Source: Plazaster borealis (taxonomy: Eukaryota > Echinodermata > Asteroidea > Forcipulatida > Labidiasteridae). From it: 64,000 bases of DNA. Location: positions 22,232,827 to 22,296,826 of the forward strand of contig CM037476.1 in assembly GCA_021014325.1 (NCBI GenBank). The letters run 5' to 3'. The position numbers and the translations under genes are program-made. The notes beneath the pieces are model-generated. The model did not search any database and was not told where the DNA came from. It was given only the letters and a program-made list of their open reading frames with translations. This document shows, one piece after another, positions 10,700-21,964 of this stretch. The first letter of the stretch is position 1; every line of letters begins with the position of its first letter.

Positions 10700-11796
10700 G
10701 CGATTTATCAGCCACTGGGGAAGTTTATTATGCACTTTGTAATTGACTTCAGCCAATAGGAAAATTTGTTACGCGCTACTGTACATGTACACGTGTGTAC
10801 TACAGCAATTTTGCTTGTTACAAGAATAAAACACATGGTACATCGAGAAACCCTCAGAATCTCTTGAGTGTGTTTCTTGAGAAAACCGATCCATACCCCA
10901 CTACACTGCAAAAGTAGCATTTTACTTTTTTTTGGTATGTTGCCCAATGTGCTTCAATTCATGGTACAGGTTAACTGGAAAATTGTTGTAGTGGTCAGGT
11001 CAGGTGGCAGTGTTCTCCAACCTATAGAAAAGACGTGGCGCACCGCCATGCTTTCTGCGGCGCGCGCCACGCTTTTATAATCGCCGCCAAGCTTTAAAAA
11101 AAAAAAAGTTTTCTCGGGGCCCTTGAGCGGGCAAGCTCTCGAATGTTTTTAACAAGCGTGTGCGCAAAGCAGTAACTTTTGGTGAGCCAATCAGCGTTGA
11201 TTTTTAGTGTTTCCCCAGGGGTTAGTGACGAGAGAGGTACATGTATCGATATGGCGTGCTGCCCATGGTAGCGAGGCTAGGCCTACACATGTAGTACATG
11301 TACATTGTACATTACATACATGTACATTGTAAGCCTGAATTTACAAAATGTAGACTGATTGCCTTCAAAGTAAGTTTGTACAGTACGTAACAGGTCATTT
11401 GTAGACATGTATACGTATGCTAAAAAGTCAAAACATTTAATATGTATCCCCATGTACATGTGTACAACATGTTTTAAACGTTCATTGAGCCTGCACTGTA
11501 ACACAATGAATTTGCTATTTGACAAGTTAAAAGGCAACACGTTTACACATTTACATGTAATAGGCCTATACCAAATTATTAACAATACAAAGTTCTTATT
11601 TATGGCACTTTATCACACCCAAAGGGGATCTCAAAACGCTCATTATTCTTTCTACAGTTGCGGAGCTAAGGTGTACTTGTATGTGTACAATTTATGTTTA
11701 GAATTTTCCATTTTACAACACATTGTACATGTTGTAATGGCTTACAAGGTGCCAAGGTGCAAACTAAATGCAGGCTAACCATGCCATAAACACCAG
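10700..11796. other. Gene-free stretch rich in TACATGTA
   Basis: No gene is recognised. TACATGTA-type octamers are dense, for example 11228-11345 and 11440-11470, with an A-run near 11095. ORFs of up to 123 codons here are low-complexity Tyr/Met/Cys/Val readings of those octamers. Confidence 0.5.
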
Positions 11797-11978
11797 GGGA
11801 AAACCCCTTCTCTTTCATGTCTTAGCGATAAGTGTGACGGGACCTATGGCTTTACATCCCATCCAAAGGACGAAGCAATAATGGTTAAGTGTCTTGCTCA
11901 AAGTCCAGGACTCAAACCAATACTTGCTGATCAGAAACACCAGAGCTTGAGTCCAGTGCACTGGTTGCTCGGCCTTGA
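11797..11978 (-). mobile_element. tRNA-derived SINE fragment
   Basis: 'cttagcgataagtgt', 'ggctttacatcccatcc', 'ggacgaagcaataatgg' and 'cagaaacaccagagcttgag' align with the fuller minus-strand SINE at 39406-39822. The B-box side is decayed ('aggactcaaacc'). Confidence 0.65.
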
Positions 11979-12051
11979 CATGCCATGTTTTATAGTTTGT
12001 GTCCATCTCATTAGCATTTTTTCTAATGTTTGAAATTTTGTTAAGTACAGT

Positions 12052-13644
12052 ACCTGTACCCACCCAAAAAGTGTTTAACATGTGAATGGACTTGTAGGCT
12101 TATGGGCAATTCCATGGAAAGGTGGACATTACATGAAAATTTAAACTTCAAGAAATGAAAGTTTAGGCACTACAATTTATTTATGTATGAGTTCTAGTTT
12201 TGCATCGTGAATTTTTTTTTTTTTAAGCTTTAAGATTTTTCAAAATATGACCCAAATTGTTTTAAGGACAATTTGTGCAAAAAATCCATGAAAAAATGGT
12301 AATTAGAAATGATATGATATTTCAAAGTAAATAATGGAACAAAACCAAGCTAAATGATTAATTATATTGTTATAAGTCATGTTTCTTGCCTGCCCAGAGA
12401 GAAAGTTGATATTTCATCACTGCTTAATTCTACGCTTGGGAATATTATGCATTAGAGACATTGTAACGTGAGTTACTGAAACACCAACTTTTTTCTCTAA
12501 TAATTTTTCTGAACTAAATAAAATGGTGAGATTCATTATTTTCTAATTAAACCCAATACTTTAACTTCCTATGATGCCATTTTCTGCTAATTCATCCCTA
12601 TATTTAAAAAATAAGCATCTAAAGGCTGTAACACGAGTTACCATGTAACGTGAGTTACCGCAGGTAACGCGAGTTACCACCAATTTGATACAAATTCCAT
12701 TTACTTTGGAAGTGTAGTGTACAGCTGGTCTGAATATCCAATGGAATCATACTGGATGCATCCAACATTTTGTTCACAACATAAATGTACATAAGTTGTA
12801 CGTGCACCATACTTATACTGTATGTGCGGACATGTATGCCAGTGTGTAGCTGGATGAGTTAGTTAGTAGTTACATAAGTGGGTAATCCTACTTGTTATCA
12901 ATTTGTTTTATGTAGTACATGTTGCAAACTTGACATGAACTTTAGATATGCATGTAATGAGGCTCTGTTTTTTCGCAGACAAGCTGTAACGCGATTTACC
13001 GTAACGCGAGTTACCGACATAAGAGGTCCTTTCTGTTTTTTTATCAATAGTTTTGTTATTATTTGAATGTAATCATGCATCATACATGCCTGTGTCATAG
13101 AAACACAGAAAAGTTTCCATCAGGGTTGCCCAGTTTGAGGAGAATTTGAAAACATAGCTGATGTGTTTTTATGCTATGTCCTTTTTATGTAACATGAGTT
13201 ACCGAAAATAAAGGTGCTGCCAAAAGAAGACAAAAGGTGTTTTTATTTTTTTTTTTTTGGGGGGGGGTTGTTAATCATAACTCTTACAATGTTCCTTAGA
13301 GAAATTCTATTTATCTGACCTCAAAATAAAAGAATACCAGCCCAAACATTCATGGAACTACCCATTAAATGTAACGCGAGTTACCGTGGAATTGCCCTTA
13401 AATACACTTTTAATACTGAAATTGAATTGAGGCAATTATTATAATTTTTTAAAATTAAACCCTCAATTTTCAATCAAATAATGGTGAGAACAATTTGAGA
13501 ACTATATCATCCATTTTTGCTAGAAATTTGAGGGTGTAAAAACAAATAAAACAACAAATAAAACAACAAACAAATTATTTTCATAACAAGCTTGCATGTC
13601 CATTCACATACTAAGTGAAACACTTTTTGGGTTGTCTCAGGTAC
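12052..13644. mobile_element. Long foldback element O with a gtaacgcgagttac motif array
   Basis: The left arm reads 'acccaaaaagtgttta', 'atgtgaatggac' and 'gggcaattccatgg'. The right arm has the complements in reverse order ('ggaattgccc' at 13388, 'gtccattcacat' near 13600, 'cactttttgggt' at 13621). Inside, eight near-identical copies of a 14-15 bp quasi-palindrome are scattered at 12463, 12628, 12645, 12664, 12986, 13001, 13189 and 13371. No ORF of note is present. Presumably non-autonomous. Confidence 0.65.
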
Positions 13645-14084
13645 TCATAATCATTGGAAAAACTGCTTACATGATGGATGCACAGGGCAAAGTGTTTAAT
13701 TTTGTTAGGTTAGGTACAGTGAAGTTAGGATTGGGTGTTTGATTCTGTGGGATTGTGTATCCTTGCTGCCAGGTAATGGTGTTCGAATTTGATTGAGTGG
13801 GTATGGTGGATGTGTGAAATGTACCTCCATGGTCTAATGATGTGTAATTTTGTTTGAGTGGGGATAGTTGTTTGATTATGTTACGTTGGGTAACTGTGTG
13901 ATTTCACTGATCAAATCTTGCACATGCCAAGTGTACACACTCCAACAAAATTAAACAAAAAAGGCCTGTTGGAGTTTGTTAGGTTGTGTATCGTCCCTTC
14001 TTGATTGGGTACAGTTCCCATCGCATGGTAGTGTAAGCTGTTGGAATGTGTTGGGTTAGGGATGGATTCTAGTAAAAACGCTTT
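13645..14084. other. Gene-free GT-rich stretch
   Basis: Diffuse 'ttgggttaggg' and 'tgtttgatt' phrases suggest old decayed repeats. No unit can be fixed, and no gene is seen. Confidence 0.4.
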
Positions 14085-14362
14085 GGGAGTTAGGGTTAAC
14101 AGTGGTCCGCTGGCCAAATCCAACACCTGAGGACAAGTCAGAATTTCGTCCATCTACTCCAGCTACAGTTGTGTAGCTACATTAGTTTTGCTTGCCATCG
14201 CTACGTCTGTAAACCACTTCATATTAGTTCAACTTACTGGTCTCATACTAACGACAATTGTTGAAAGAAAACTTTAAAATGGGGACCAGTGAAAAAGCTG
14301 GCAGACCAGTGAAATGACAAGCTACATGTTACTGGTCAGCTGCTGGGTAGTCACTAAAACAG
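14085..14362. repeat. Dispersed repeat, family V copy 1
   Basis: Shares 'aacagtggtc(c/t)gc', 'acacctgaggac', 'gaccagtgaaatgacaagct' and 'gtcactaaaa' with 20760-20965. Confidence 0.55.
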
Positions 14363-14364
14363 TT

Positions 14365-14718
14365 AAAGGGTGTGTACAACATTGGTAAGATCGAAAATAT
14401 AAATTCTCACAGATTTGCACATAACTTACATGGTATAAAGATAGTCATGGTAGAAAACTTCCCTTGAAACAGTTTTGCTTGAAATGCCATAGTTTTTACG
14501 AAATGAGTAAAGTAATAGTATTTATCCTGCAGGATAAATTCCGATGTTTGAAAAAAAGTTAAAACACATAAGGTTTTTTTTTCACTGTTTGCTCATGACT
14601 CCAAAGACCGATTTACATGTAGCTTAAACTTTCACAGGTTTGTTATTTCATATGTTGGGTCACATCGAGTTTGGATACAGGTGTTTGGCAATTACCAATG
14701 TTGTAAACACCCTTTAAA
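14365..14718. repeat. Dispersed repeat, family C (best copy)
   Basis: Opens 'ggtgtgtacaacattggtaa' and closes 'ttaccaatgttgtaaacacc', an inverted terminal pair. The centre 'atttatcctgcaggataaat' is a perfect dyad. Its last bases, CCTTTAAAGG, are shared with the start of the following family B element. Confidence 0.75.
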
Positions 14719-15110
14719 GGGATTGTATACGTTTGGTAATTGGAACCCATTGTTTGTTTCAATTCTACATAGTTGCAGATACCATACATGTAAAACTGAC
14801 CTGTGAAAATTTCATTTCAAAATTTGGTAGCGTTTTTGAGATATTGCCAAAAAACTGGAGTTGTTTTGTTTACGCAGGATGAATAATCTGCAATTTGAAT
14901 ACACAATCTGAGAAACGTTACTACAGTAACGCTTCTCAGAATCAAATTTTTTGGGATCAAAAGTGATATCTTTTTCCATAACCGCAGTACTTCGAAAGTG
15001 AAAAGTTTCTCAAAATGCATTTCTATCGAAAGCTGCTGTACTTCTTACCAAGTAAGTTTTGATTGCCATTAATTTTTAGAATCATTACCAAAGGTATACA
15101 GACCCTTTAA
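14712..15110. repeat. Terminal-inverted-repeat element, family B
   Basis: Left end TTTAAAGGGATTGTATACG, right end with 'ggtatacagaccctttaa'. The centre is 'gaaacgttactacagtaacg', a near-perfect dyad. A TACATGTA at 14785 is absent from the equivalent point in the copy at 37514. Confidence 0.75.
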
Positions 15111-15556
15111 AGGTATTGACACGTTTGGTAATGACTCAAAACAAATATTAGCATAAAAACTTACTTGGTAACAAGCAATGGAGAGCTGTTGAGTATAAAA
15201 CATTGTAGGAAACGACTCCCTCTGAAGTAACGTAGTTTTTGAGAAAGAGGTAATTTCTCACTAAAATAATAAAAACTTCTTGCAATTTTTAATAAAAACT
15301 TCTTGCAATTTTTAATAAAAACTTCTTGCAATTTTTAATAAAAACTTCTTGCAAGAAGTTTTTATTCCTTTCTGAAAGCACACAAATTTGTACAACAAGG
15401 GTGTTTTTTCTTTCATCATTTTCTTACAACTTCGATGACCAATTGAGCCCAAATTTTCCCAGGCTTGTTATTTTATGCATATGTTGGGATACACCAAGTG
15501 AGAACACTGGTCTTTCGTGTCTTTGACAATTACCAAACGTATACAGACCCTTCAAG
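15105..15556. mobile_element. Family A element with internal 22-bp expansion
   Basis: Left end TTTAAAGGTATTGACACG; the right end is a family B-like 'ccaaacgtatacagaccctt'. Just left of the central dyad the phrase 'aataaaaacttcttgcaatt' is repeated four times (15266-15355), which other copies lack. It shares its terminal CCTTTAAAGG with the preceding family B copy. Confidence 0.8.
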
Positions 15557-16189
15557 GGCAAAGCCTGAGATAGAGGTTCCCTTTATTGTGTATCTTGGCA
15601 TTTGCTAATCTACACCAACCATGTCTTGGTTGTAAAAAAAACAAAAAAACAAAAAAAGGAAGTTGTGTATTACCAGTGACCTTTTCCTTTGAATAACGGA
15701 GGTCAAAGCACACATTGTATAAAGTGTACAACAAATAAACATACAGTCTGTACGTTGTGTCTGTACAGTTACATGGTCCATATGTCTAGATGTGAAATCA
15801 TGTGTAGAGCAATGACCTTTCCCCATGGTAAAATCTACCCTACAACTTGTACTTCCTGATTTTCTTGACTGTCTGTGGGCAAAAGTTAATGGTGCGCGCT
15901 TGAGCTCAAATATTGACAAAAGTGAAAGGATTATTATTAGTATTAATATTAAGTATATTTCTAGTAGGCCTAATAAAACCAATGACTCAATTCACGCATG
16001 AATCGTTTCTCAGATTCAATTGTTTTTATACATTTCTAATCAACGGGGGGCATTTCACAGATGAAATAATTTCACAGGATGCTTACCATCTTTATTATCA
16101 AGTAAGCTTTCAGATAGAACTTACATGTACACAATTTTTTCGGGGTCATTTCCAAAGTATGACCCTAGTGTAGACACATGTGTTTTTTT

Positions 16190-16302
16190 GAGAGTCATTT
16201 TGATTTTTGTCTTGAAATAAATTTCTGGTCCAGTTAATATTTTGAGAGCTCTACAAACCCTGCGATCTTGTGGATGTTTTCTCCAAATTTGAGCCCTCGT
16301 GC
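16190..16302 (-). repeat. Family I fragment
   Basis: 'tctggtccagttaatatttt', 'ccctgcgatcttgtgga' and 'caaatttgagccct' match the right part of the family I element at 40709-41022. Confidence 0.55.
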
Positions 16303-16459
16303 AAGTGTGCTGCTCATCATGAAATTGCAAAATAATACCCAAAATGTATCCGTTGTTACTCAGAAATCATCAAATCTTCAGTCTAAGTAAAATTGCAGAC
16401 AAAAACATTCCCTAACATATCTGAGTGTGGAAGTGGTCTGTTCAAAAAGTATTTAAAAA

Positions 16460-16560
16460 TGATCCCCCCAAACCCCCCCCCCCCAAAAAAAAAAACCAAA
16501 ACAAAACAACAACAACAAAAAACAAACAAACAAAAAACCCCAAAACAAAACAAAAACAAT
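16460..16560. repeat. Low-complexity C-run and CAAAA tract
   Basis: A C homopolymer followed by an A-rich (CAAAA/CAA)n tract. The ORF across it (PPPPPPKKKTKTKQQQQKT) is compositional noise. Confidence 0.8.
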
Positions 16561-16636
16561 GACTGTGTTAATGCAAAATTGAATGATTACCCTTTCAATT
16601 TTATGTAGCATATTTGAAGATTAGCAGAATGCTGGG

Positions 16637-16772
16637 TTCTCCCTAGGACTGTTCAAAACTGGGGGGGGGGCATTCTGGACCCAAATTTTGAATTTAAAAA
16701 ATATTGTGTCTGTCGAAATTTGCGCAAATTGGCACGCTACGATAGCTTGTGCATCGGGAGAACCCAAGCCTA
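16637..16772 (-). repeat. Family H fragment
   Basis: 'gggttctccctagga', 'cattctggaccc', 'atttgcgcaaattggcacg' and 'gcttgtgcatcgggagaaccc' are the complement of family H (compare 22566-22881). The middle is deleted. Confidence 0.6.
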
Positions 16773-16872
16773 CTAAAAAAAATATAATCATTAATTTGAT
16801 ACAAGAAATAGTTATGCAGTGTATCATGTAAATAAAACATGTTCAGTCTAATGCAGGCCTGGAATTATACAG

Positions 16873-17287
16873 TCCTTGGCCTCTGTTGCCCTGGTCTTGG
16901 CCTCTGTTGCCCTAGTCTTGGCCTCTGTTGCCCTAGTCTTGGCCTCTGTTGCCCTGGTCTTGGCCTCTGTTGCCCTAGTCTTGGCCTCTGTTGCCCCTGG
17001 TCTTGGCCTCTGTTGCCCTAGTCTTGGCCTCTGTTGCCCTAGTCTTGGCCTCTGTTGCCCTAGTCTTGGCCTCTGTTGCCCTGGTCTTGGCCTCTGTTGC
17101 CCTAGTCTTGGCCTCTGTTGCCCTAGTCTTGGCCTCTGTTGCCCTGGTCTTGGCCTCTGTTGCCCTAGTCTTGGCCTCTGTTGCCCTAGTCTTGGCCTCT
17201 GTTGCCCTAGTCTTGGCCTCTGTTGCCCTGGTCTTGGCCTCTGTTGCCCTGGTCTTGGCCTCTGTTGTCCTGGTCTTGGCCTTGGTG
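16873..17287. repeat. 21-bp minisatellite, about 20 copies
   Basis: The unit ttggcctctgttgcccta then gtc repeats about 20 times. Copies alternate between 'cctagtc' and 'cctggtc', and one near 16993 carries an extra C. As 21 is divisible by three and the unit lacks stops, frames stay open on both strands for up to 160 codons (ASVALVL, LGLCCPS, GQQRPRP units). There is no start context or splice signal, and the single-base insertion has no coding consequence selected against. I treat it as non-coding. Confidence 0.93.
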
Positions 17288-17963
17288 CCCCATTCAATAT
17301 TCTTCAGACATTAGTCTGCTTTTTTGGGCCCTCAGAAAAAATAACAATTTTTGTTTAACTGCTTGAAGAAAAGCCTATACCATACATGTATAGGTCAGTC
17401 CTTGAACCCAATAAAATTTGCCTAGTTTTGAAGGGCCAAATATCATGCCTGATAAAATACTGTAATTATTCAATGAAAGTGCCCTTTGCAAAATGAAAAA
17501 CCCCCAGTATCATCTTAAAGATGAAATTCCAGGTCTGCTGAAATACTTAACTTTGCTGTGAAACATTTTCAGGATGAAATCATCCCCTGAAAGGAAGTCA
17601 TATTTTTTTTTATGGTGAATTAATTTTTTCTTATAAAAATAACTGGGAGACGGATGGACATTAATTTGACACATGTTACTCATATTACTGTTACATGTAC
17701 ATGATACTTTTAGGCCCTTACTATTTTCTGGGCGGAAGTTCCCTTTAAAGTAAAGGAAATGCTTTGTGTTGGTACACAAGAATAGAGTTTCGCTGTAAGT
17801 TATTCAGCGAGGTGTACACGTGAACAGAATGGACACATATTATTCTTGACCTGCTTTGTGAATGAAGAAACTGAAAAGAGCCAAGAGCAAAGTCAGTAGC
17901 TTTCTGTACATCGTACTTGAAGTCTCATACACGGACGTACATGTATCTGCATACACTCAACAG

Positions 17964-18354
17964 AGCTTGAATTTTACACTGGACCACTGGCACAAGGTTT
18001 CAGTGTTGGGCCAGTAAACTCAAGTCCGGTGGTCTTATTTTTTTTCTTCAATTTCACATCTTTGTCTCAAAAGAATGATGTTCAAATGTTGAGTTTGAGT
18101 CTCACAAATATCTTTCAATCCTGCTGAGTATCACTAACAGAAGACATAAATCTTCTCGTAGTGTTTTGTTCAAATAAAACAGGTTAGATGTTAAAACTGT
18201 GTTCTCATTTTGATTCTAGTCTCTTCTCATGTTGATTAACTGCTCTCTTCTCATTTTGATTCTGGTCTTGTAAATAAAATCCCGGTCCAGTAAAGATTCT
18301 GAGCTACAAGCCCTGCGGTCTTGTGGATTTTCCCCCCAAATTCGAGCCCTGTCT
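17964..18354. repeat. Dispersed repeat, family I copy
   Basis: Runs from 'acactggaccactggc' through 'gggccagtaaactcaagtcc' to 'ggtccagtaaagatt', 'ccctgcggtcttgtgga' and 'caaattcgagccctg'. It ends in the CCCTG terminus typical of the family, with an internal duplication of 'ctcttctcattttgatt'. Confidence 0.65.
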
Positions 18355-18454
18355 TTAAGAAAATCTCCTAAAAAGGAATTTCTGAAGCTGACAAAACTTG
18401 TTTTTAATTTTATTAATTTTTTTACTTTGTACACTGATTATCGTGTACTTTCAT

Positions 18455-18725
18455 GACTGTAGTTTTAAAGACAGAGTATTGCAAGAAGTTTTTATTATTT
18501 TAGTGAAAAATTACCTCTTTCTCAAAAACTATGTTACTTCAGAGGGAGTCGTTTCCTACAATGTTTTATACTATCAACAGCTCTCCGTTGCTCGCTAATA
18601 TTTGTTAACTTCGATGACCAATTGAGCCCAAATTTTCACAGGCTTGTTATTTTATGCATATGTTGGGATACACCAAGTATGAACACTGGTCTTTGACAAT
18701 TTCCAAATGTGTTCAGTGCCTTTAA
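18455..18725. mobile_element. Rearranged family A copy
   Basis: The first half ('gcaagaagtttttattattt' to 'caacagctctccgttgctcg') is the right half of a plus-oriented family A copy. The second ('aacttcgatgaccaattgag' to 'cagtgcctttaa') is the outer half of an inverted copy. The junction near 18596-18610 implies deletion plus inversion, or recombination between two copies. Confidence 0.7.
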
Positions 18726-19284
18726 ATAATGTGGTAAAAATGTCATTTCTCAACTCTTTGTGATTGGTTGCCAGTTGTTTTTAGAGCATTTAAAAAAAAA
18801 AAATCATCTCAAAACATCCTTGTGATTGCAAAAGTGTGTACCTCACATGTAAGGCATTTAATCTTGAAACTTAATTGTCAATTTTCCTCTAGCTTCGTGG
18901 TTTAATTGTTTATTTCATTCTCCTTGTCCATTAGAATTTGTCCAGGGTACTTTCAATTAAACATTAATTGTGCGTATGCATTAAACTATTAATTCGTGCT
19001 GACTAATGGACAGTTTATTCAGGCCGGTTAAGGCTACGACAGTGACTGTGCTAACAACAGTAGCTGCATACTGTGTATTTATACTACACATGTCCTTTTC
19101 TCTCTGTTTGAATGCATACACTTATAATGGTACACTATACATGTAGTGTACATTACGCGCATTTTGTATATACTCTGGAAAGTTTGTGCAATGTAAAATG
19201 CGGATACATAGTACGTACATCTACATTGTATGGTACTTATTACTACATGTACTTAGGGTTGGGATGTTTAACCAAAGCCCTGTG
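18726..19284. other. Gene-free AT-rich stretch
   Basis: No gene or clear repeat recognised, apart from TACATGTA-like octamers after 19085. Confidence 0.4.
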
Positions 19285-19462
19285 GGCAAGGTTTTAGCCA
19301 GGATTTGGTAAAAGCATGGAGGTAGGAATTAGCAATTTGTTGAAAATTTGAAAACTGGGTGTCCAAATTGGTCACTTACAATGTAGATGACAGATAAAAT
19401 AGGGTGTCCAAATTTAAAACAGGGTGTCCAAAAGACACCAAGACACCCCTCTGGCTAACACT
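19285..19462 (+). repeat. Dispersed repeat, family E copy
   Basis: 'aaggttttagccaggatttg' then 'ctgggtgtccaaattg' and 'acagggtgtccaaaagacac', matching 31736-31885 and the inverted fragment at 9671. Confidence 0.65.
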
Positions 19463-19966
19463 ATGCCTGTGGACCACTAAAAACTGTCCAACCTATTTTT
19501 TTATAATGCTCATAAAGTACATGATTTTTCTTCATATACCGGTAATACATTTGAAAAAATGTTTTTAATTTATGTATTATTGAGTGAGTGCATGTCATTT
19601 CATACATGTACTATGACCAATAAATTGGTTGTGATCGCTGCCATTAAATCACATCAGAAAGATAACGTTTGTCAATACATGTTTGGAGTTTGGGCTAACT
19701 TCCTGAAAGGGAAAGTATGCACAGTTTCCTAGCCTGGTGGGCTAAAGTGCAAAGCCTGATGATATTGACAAATCTGATGATCTGACTTACATGTACACCA
19801 GTACACAGTTTCAAAACTGTTCGAAGTTCATCCAAGTGTGTTTGTCATTGGATAGGGTTAGGATCCTAACTCTGTAAATCAATTCCTACATTATAGCATA
19901 CGCTGTAGAACAAGGAACAGACTGCTCTATGATAGTGTGTGTAGCTTTTTAAATGCCTACAAGTAA

Positions 19967-20443
19967 GCAGGGTTTGAACTTACATGTAGGAGAAATATCC
20001 ACAAGACCCCAGGGCTTGTACTGTATGTAGGTTACAATATTTACTGGACCAGCCCTTATTTTACAAGAACAGAAAGTAATGAGACAGAACTTCCTACATG
20101 TACACAGATTGTAAACAATTTTTGTTTGAACAAGAGATTATCTCATTAATTGTGTCTTGTGGTATTGAAATGCTTTAATATTCAACTCAATTGAAAAATA
20201 TTGTGTCTTTACCAGACTCAAAGTCAACATTGAACTTCATTTTCTTTCTTTATTAAACATTGAGGTACTGCTACATGTAGTCAATTAAAAAACACAAGAC
20301 CACCAGACTTGTCTGGTCCTAAGTTTACTGGCCCGAGGCTAAAATCAATAGCCTCGGGCCGAAGCTAAAATCAATGGCCTCGGGCCCGAAGCTAAATTCA
20401 CTGGCCTCAGGCCTGTGACAGTCCAGTGTTAAATTCGAGCCCT
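19967..20443. repeat. Family I-related copy with internal tandem repeat
   Basis: Starts 'gcagggtttgaactt', contains 'ttactggaccag' and 'cacaagaccaccagacttg', and ends 'aaattcgagccctg'. Between 20331 and 20405 the phrase 'gaagctaaaatcaatggcct' with cgggcc repeats about three times. Confidence 0.55.
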
Positions 20444-20487
20444 GATGTAAGTTACATACATTAAGATAATCACTTGTAATTTATCTT

Positions 20488-20669
20488 AAAGGGGCTGTGT
20501 TATCATGATCAAAGCAGGCCCATGACTGTTCATGGAATTACTGCAAGCGCGTTTACGCTCTCCATAGATGTGATACAGAGGGAGGGCGCACGCGTGCAGT
20601 AACTGGGTGAGAGTTCATAATCCATACAGCCACAGGCCTGCTTTGATCATGACGACACAGCCCCTTTAA
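20488..20669. mobile_element. Terminal-inverted-repeat element, family M (intact)
   Basis: Left arm TTAAAGGGGCTGTGTTATCA then 'tgatcaaagcaggcc'; right arm 'ggcctgctttgatcatga' then CGACACAGCCCCTTTAA. About 180 bp with long arms. The copy at 38197 is interrupted by a family L element, and a lone right end lies at 28292. Confidence 0.85.
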
Positions 20670-20759
20670 TTGTTTTGATGTACATGTACATGTATCCACC
20701 TTTTCTTTTTATTCTGGTCTGAATTTCACGCGTATTAGCTCAATACGCCTAAAGCCTCA

Positions 20760-20965
20760 GCGTTCTCCCTTAACAGTGGTCTGCAGGCCAAATGCCAGTT
20801 TAAACACCTGAGGACCAGTCAAAATTCTCTCCAAGTGGTCCGGCTGGCTAGGTCAGTGTTGAACAGCATCCCTAGTTCATTTGAATGGACTAGTGACAAA
20901 AGCTGGTGGACTAGTGAAATGACAAGCTAACTGGTCCAGTCACTGAAAAAGTTAAGGTCAAACCC
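20760..20965. repeat. Dispersed repeat, family V copy 2
   Basis: Aligns with 14085-14362 over 'aacagtggtctgcaggccaa', 'acacctgaggaccagtcaaa', 'ctagtgaaatgacaagcta' and 'gtcactgaaaaagtta'. Confidence 0.55.
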
Positions 20966-21518
20966 TTAATACTTGTCCAATTACTCTTTGAACTGACTGT
21001 CGGGGAAAGAACCTCAGGACATTAGACATCATTCAAAGTTCAATTATGACCTGCCCCTGGTTTCTCCTCTCTGCGCACCACAGAATTCTGCCCCTAATGG
21101 CGCCCTGTAATTTTGTAAAGCGTATAATATTTCTGTGTACCATTAGCGCAGCATTCCGCGTTATACGGCACCATGAATTTGAGCCTTGATGGACAAGCCT
21201 CTCTCTCGTCCATACATCACTCCTTCATTGACTTTACCTCTGTCATCATCATTCAATGCCAGCGCTGGATTCCATGCATATTCACAGACACAAGCTGCTC
21301 CTCCAATACAGAATGATTTGTTTGGGTACAAAACCAGCTTATGATAATAAATACCACGGTGGACTCAGAGACAGGAGAGATGGAACTTCGTATACAATTA
21401 TTTTGTACAATTTTTTGTTGTCAGTAACTGCTCTATATTTCGACACCCCTAAATGTATGGTCAGACAATTCTATGGGCTGACAACTCTGTTCCGAAAGTC
21501 TCCTTGTGATTTACACGC

Positions 21519-21536
21519 TAGGGTTAGGGTTAGGAA
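21519..21536 (+). repeat. Short TTAGGG run
   Basis: 'agggttagggttagg' is two to three copies of the animal telomere hexamer. It is too short to be more than an interstitial trace or chance. Confidence 0.5.
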
Positions 21537-21544
21537 AATACAGT

Positions 21545-21755
21545 AGGCAGGGTTCTGTGGGGCATTTTGTAACAATTTTTTTTTAATGTTTGGCCGAAGC
21601 ACGCTGAATTGAAGCAAGATGTTTTCTACTTGGTGTTAATCTTTTTTTTTGCATATCTGCCAAAATTTACGCGTACCGATGCTCAAATCGCGTGTATCGG
21701 CCCGATCGCGCGTAACGGCCCGATAAGTTAGCTTGTGCATGGTGAGAACCCTGGT
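21545..21755 (-). repeat. Family H copy, internal deletion
   Basis: 'gcagggttctgtggggcatt', 'ggccgaagcacgctgaattg', 'ttacgcgtaccgatgc' and 'gttagcttgtgcatggtgag' then AACCCTGG are the complement of family H. Confidence 0.6.
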
Positions 21756-21964
21756 AGAGGTGTCGGAATGTAGGGGTGTCGGAATATAAAGCTGTCGGAA
21801 CAAAGGTGTGTTAAACTCAGTTTGGTAAAGTCTGTGAAATGCTTCAGATCGAAGGTGGCCAGATTTTACTAGGAAATACAAAATGGTATAATCTTCATTA
21901 TTGTTCAAACCACTTGACGCCAGACGTGCCGCGCCGTGCAAGGGGTCGAATTCACAGATTCATA

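Noticed and set aside
12463..13385. A CRISPR-like array from the eight spaced gtaacgcgagttac repeats
   Set aside because: Spacing is irregular, the repeat is too short and variable, and the genome is animal. It sits inside a foldback element.
16848..17358. Long ORFs of up to 160 codons on both strands (ASVALVL, GQQRPRP repeats)
   Set aside because: They are frame readings of a 21-bp minisatellite whose length is a multiple of three. There are no start, splice or promoter signals and both strands are equally open.
21519..21536. An internal telomere or chromosome end
   Set aside because: Only two to three TTAGGG units, flanked by ordinary repeats.
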